Shown: positions 5,784-7,129 of the stretch, in pieces | Layout: each line of letters starts with the position of its first letter | Position numbering within the stretch: position 1 is the first letter of the stretch | NCBI GenBank assembly: GCA_002299965.1 | Contig: DBOM01000071.1 | Span: forward strand, 1-7,129 | Source: Caldiserica bacterium UBA646 | GTDB taxonomy: Bacteria; Caldisericota; Caldisericia; Caldisericales; Caldisericaceae | Direction: 5' to 3' | DNA length: 7,129 bases | Translations under genes and position numbers: made by a program | Notes under the pieces: generated by a model | Database searches by the model: none | Seen by the model: the letters and a program-made list of their open reading frames with translations, nothing else | Told to the model about the DNA's origin: nothing

Positions 5784-7129
5784 CTACGGCCAGTAATACA
5801 TTGTCACAGTTCGTGTTTCATTATCCCAGTTAACATTAGCATTAAGGTGTTCTGCTATGAATCTTAATGGAAGGTAAGTCCTTCCGTTAATAATGATTGG
5901 AGTTACTTTGTTGTTTGGGTCTATCTGCATTTTAATGCCGTCTACTATTGCCGTATTGTTGTCTATTGTAAGTATTATCGTGTGGTAGGTAAGGTTGATT
6001 GTTACTTCCCTTGTTTCTCCGTTCCAGCTAACTGTTCCTCCTAATGATTCTATCAGTATTCTTATGGGAAGAAGTGTCCTGTCATTCTCTATGATTGGTT
6101 TGCTATTCTGTGCATCGATAGTTTTGCTTATGCCGTTTATTGTAACCTCAGGGTTGTTAATCTGTAGTGTGATAATTGTTGCAGGAGTGGGGACAATGTA
6201 ATTTACAGTGTATGTTTCTGTCATTGTGTTTCCTGCTTTGTCGGTTGATTGCACCGTGATAATATTTCTTCCTGGCGTAAGCGTGCATGTGATATTAATC
6301 TTTCCTGATAGCGACAATGCTACAGTTTTTCCGTTTATTTTAATTTCTTTTACTCCTGTGTCTGTATCAAAAACGGTTCCTGTAATGTCAAGTTCATTAG
6401 ATGAAACTGATTCAGGTATATTATTAAGTTTAACAATTGGCGGTTTTGTATCTGATATTACCCTGAATGATTTTGTGGCAAAGTTACCACTTGCATCATA
6501 TACTGTTACCTCTATATCATTTATTCCTTCAAAAAGTGTAATCGTTGGGTCATTTCCTATCGGAAGGCCCATTATGTCTTTTATTGTTATGCCATTATTT
6601 TTAATTACTGTTCTTGCAATATTCCCTGAATTGTCTGCTGCGATAAAGTCAAAGGAAAAGAAAGAAGAGGATGTGATAGTGGAAACATTAAGGTCTACTC
6701 CCGAAAGCGTTAATGTTGGCGGCGTTGTATCAGGGATTTTTGCAAATGTTGCTGAGATTGCATGGTTGCTTGTTATATTAGTAAATGTGTATGTTTTGCT
6801 TATCGGTTTAATAGAAGAACCATCAACAATTATTTGATTTATCACATATCCTGCATCTCCCGTAATTATAAATGTTTGGTTATCTCCATAATTTATCACA
6901 ATATCCCCGGAAGGAGAGATAGTTCCGTGATCAACCGCTGTTGCATTGATTGTATATGTATTGATTTCAAATAGCGCAGTAATATTTTTATTAGAATCCA
7001 TTGTGACAATAAGAGGATTATCGCTTCCCGTAGCATCGCCACTCCACCCAACGAAATGCCAACCTGTATCAGGCGTTGCAGTAAGTGTTACAACTGCACC
7101 ATAGTCGTAGTTAATTTGGTCAGGATTCT
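5784..7129 (-). CDS. Large secreted repeat protein, C-terminal part (5' end beyond window)
   Basis: The frame is open to the right edge, and the 42 codons before the first in-frame ATG (7001) continue a recognisable repeat, so that ATG is internal and the gene starts outside the window. The 447 visible residues are extracellular in style, rich in Thr, Asn and Ile, with no cysteine-rich or enzymatic motif. In order they are: an InlB B-type repeat with GWHFVGWSGD (22-31); a related divergent repeat (about 56-129); two Ig-like modules each opening with a TKPP or TTPP motif (about 134-224 and 225-310); and two tandem copper-amine-oxidase-N1-type modules (about 328-380 and 394-446), each with a conserved block, NDRTLLPIR and NGRTYLPLR, ending at VSWNGETREV and VNWDNETRTV. 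There is no LPxTG or S-layer-homology anchor at the end. It is probably an adhesin or envelope protein; the ligand is unknown. Confidence 0.85.
   Translation of the reverse strand, partial: NPDQINYDYGAVVTLTATPDTGWHFVGWSGDATGSDNPLIVTMDSNKNITALFEINTYTINATAVDHGTISPSGDIVINYGDNQTFIITGDAGYVINQIIVDGSSIKPISKTYTFTNITSNHAISATFAKIPDTTPPTLTLSGVDLNVSTITSSSFFSFDFIAADNSGNIARTVIKNNGITIKDIMGLPIGNDPTITLFEGINDIEVTVYDASGNFATKSFRVISDTKPPIVKLNNIPESVSSNELDITGTVFDTDTGVKEIKINGKTVALSLSGKINITCTLTPGRNIITVQSTDKAGNTMTETYTVNYIVPTPATIITLQINNPEVTINGISKTIDAQNSKPIIENDRTLLPIRILIESLGGTVSWNGETREVTINLTYHTIILTIDNNTAIVDGIKMQIDPNNKVTPIIINGRTYLPLRFIAEHLNANVNWDNETRTVTMYYWP

Noticed and set aside
6208..6837. 209-codon plus-strand open frame
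   Set aside because: It lies wholly opposite the surface protein, whose domains are clear; its hydrophobic composition is what the antisense of a Thr/Asn/Ile-rich coding frame gives.

Overview
This is a 7.1 kb AT-rich bacterial window in which every convincing gene lies on the minus strand. Read in the direction of transcription (right to left), it holds the 3' part of a large secreted repeat protein; a small nitroreductase; a three-gene cluster of L,D-transpeptidase, membrane-anchored winged-helix/zinc-ribbon protein and gamma-carbonic-anhydrase-like protein; a long untranslated leader; a two-gene inositol-phosphate operon (myo-inositol-1-phosphate synthase and a fused CTP:inositol-1-phosphate cytidylyltransferase/CDP-alcohol phosphotransferase); and about 640 bp of palindrome-rich, apparently non-coding DNA.

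Organism: the promoters are sigma70-like, several ribosome binding sites are strong, and the secreted protein ends in copper-amine-oxidase-N1-type domains. Such domains are common in Clostridia and in deep-branching anaerobes such as Caldisericota. A synthase followed by a fused IPCT/DIPPS enzyme is the di-myo-inositol-phosphate gene pair known from Thermotoga and Archaeoglobus. Together these suggest a low-GC, probably anaerobic bacterium, possibly of a thermophilic lineage. The phylum cannot be fixed from this sequence, and a mesophile using inositol phosphates for another product is possible.

Layout: 1-268 is a cluster of palindromes and an inverted pair of REP-like elements. 269-640 has further imperfect inverted repeats but no gene. 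641-3058 is the inositol operon, with 3 bp between its genes. A near-consensus promoter (3342-3370) gives it a leader of about 275 nt containing two clear hairpins. 3497-5046 is the tight cell-envelope cluster, with a 4-bp overlap and a 9-bp gap between genes. Its promoter places the transcription start at or beside the ATG of the first gene, which predicts a leaderless mRNA. A 36-bp perfect palindrome followed by a T-rich run (5094-5139) separates it from the nitroreductase, which has its own promoter (5738-5765). The surface protein runs off the right edge.

Function: the inositol operon should convert glucose 6-phosphate to inositol 1-phosphate, then to CDP-inositol, then to an inositol phosphodiester. 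The phosphatase needed to finish di-myo-inositol phosphate is not in the window. The most interesting signals for follow-up are the structured leader of the inositol operon, the leaderless L,D-transpeptidase gene with its coupled membrane wH/zinc-ribbon partner, and the palindrome cluster at the left end.
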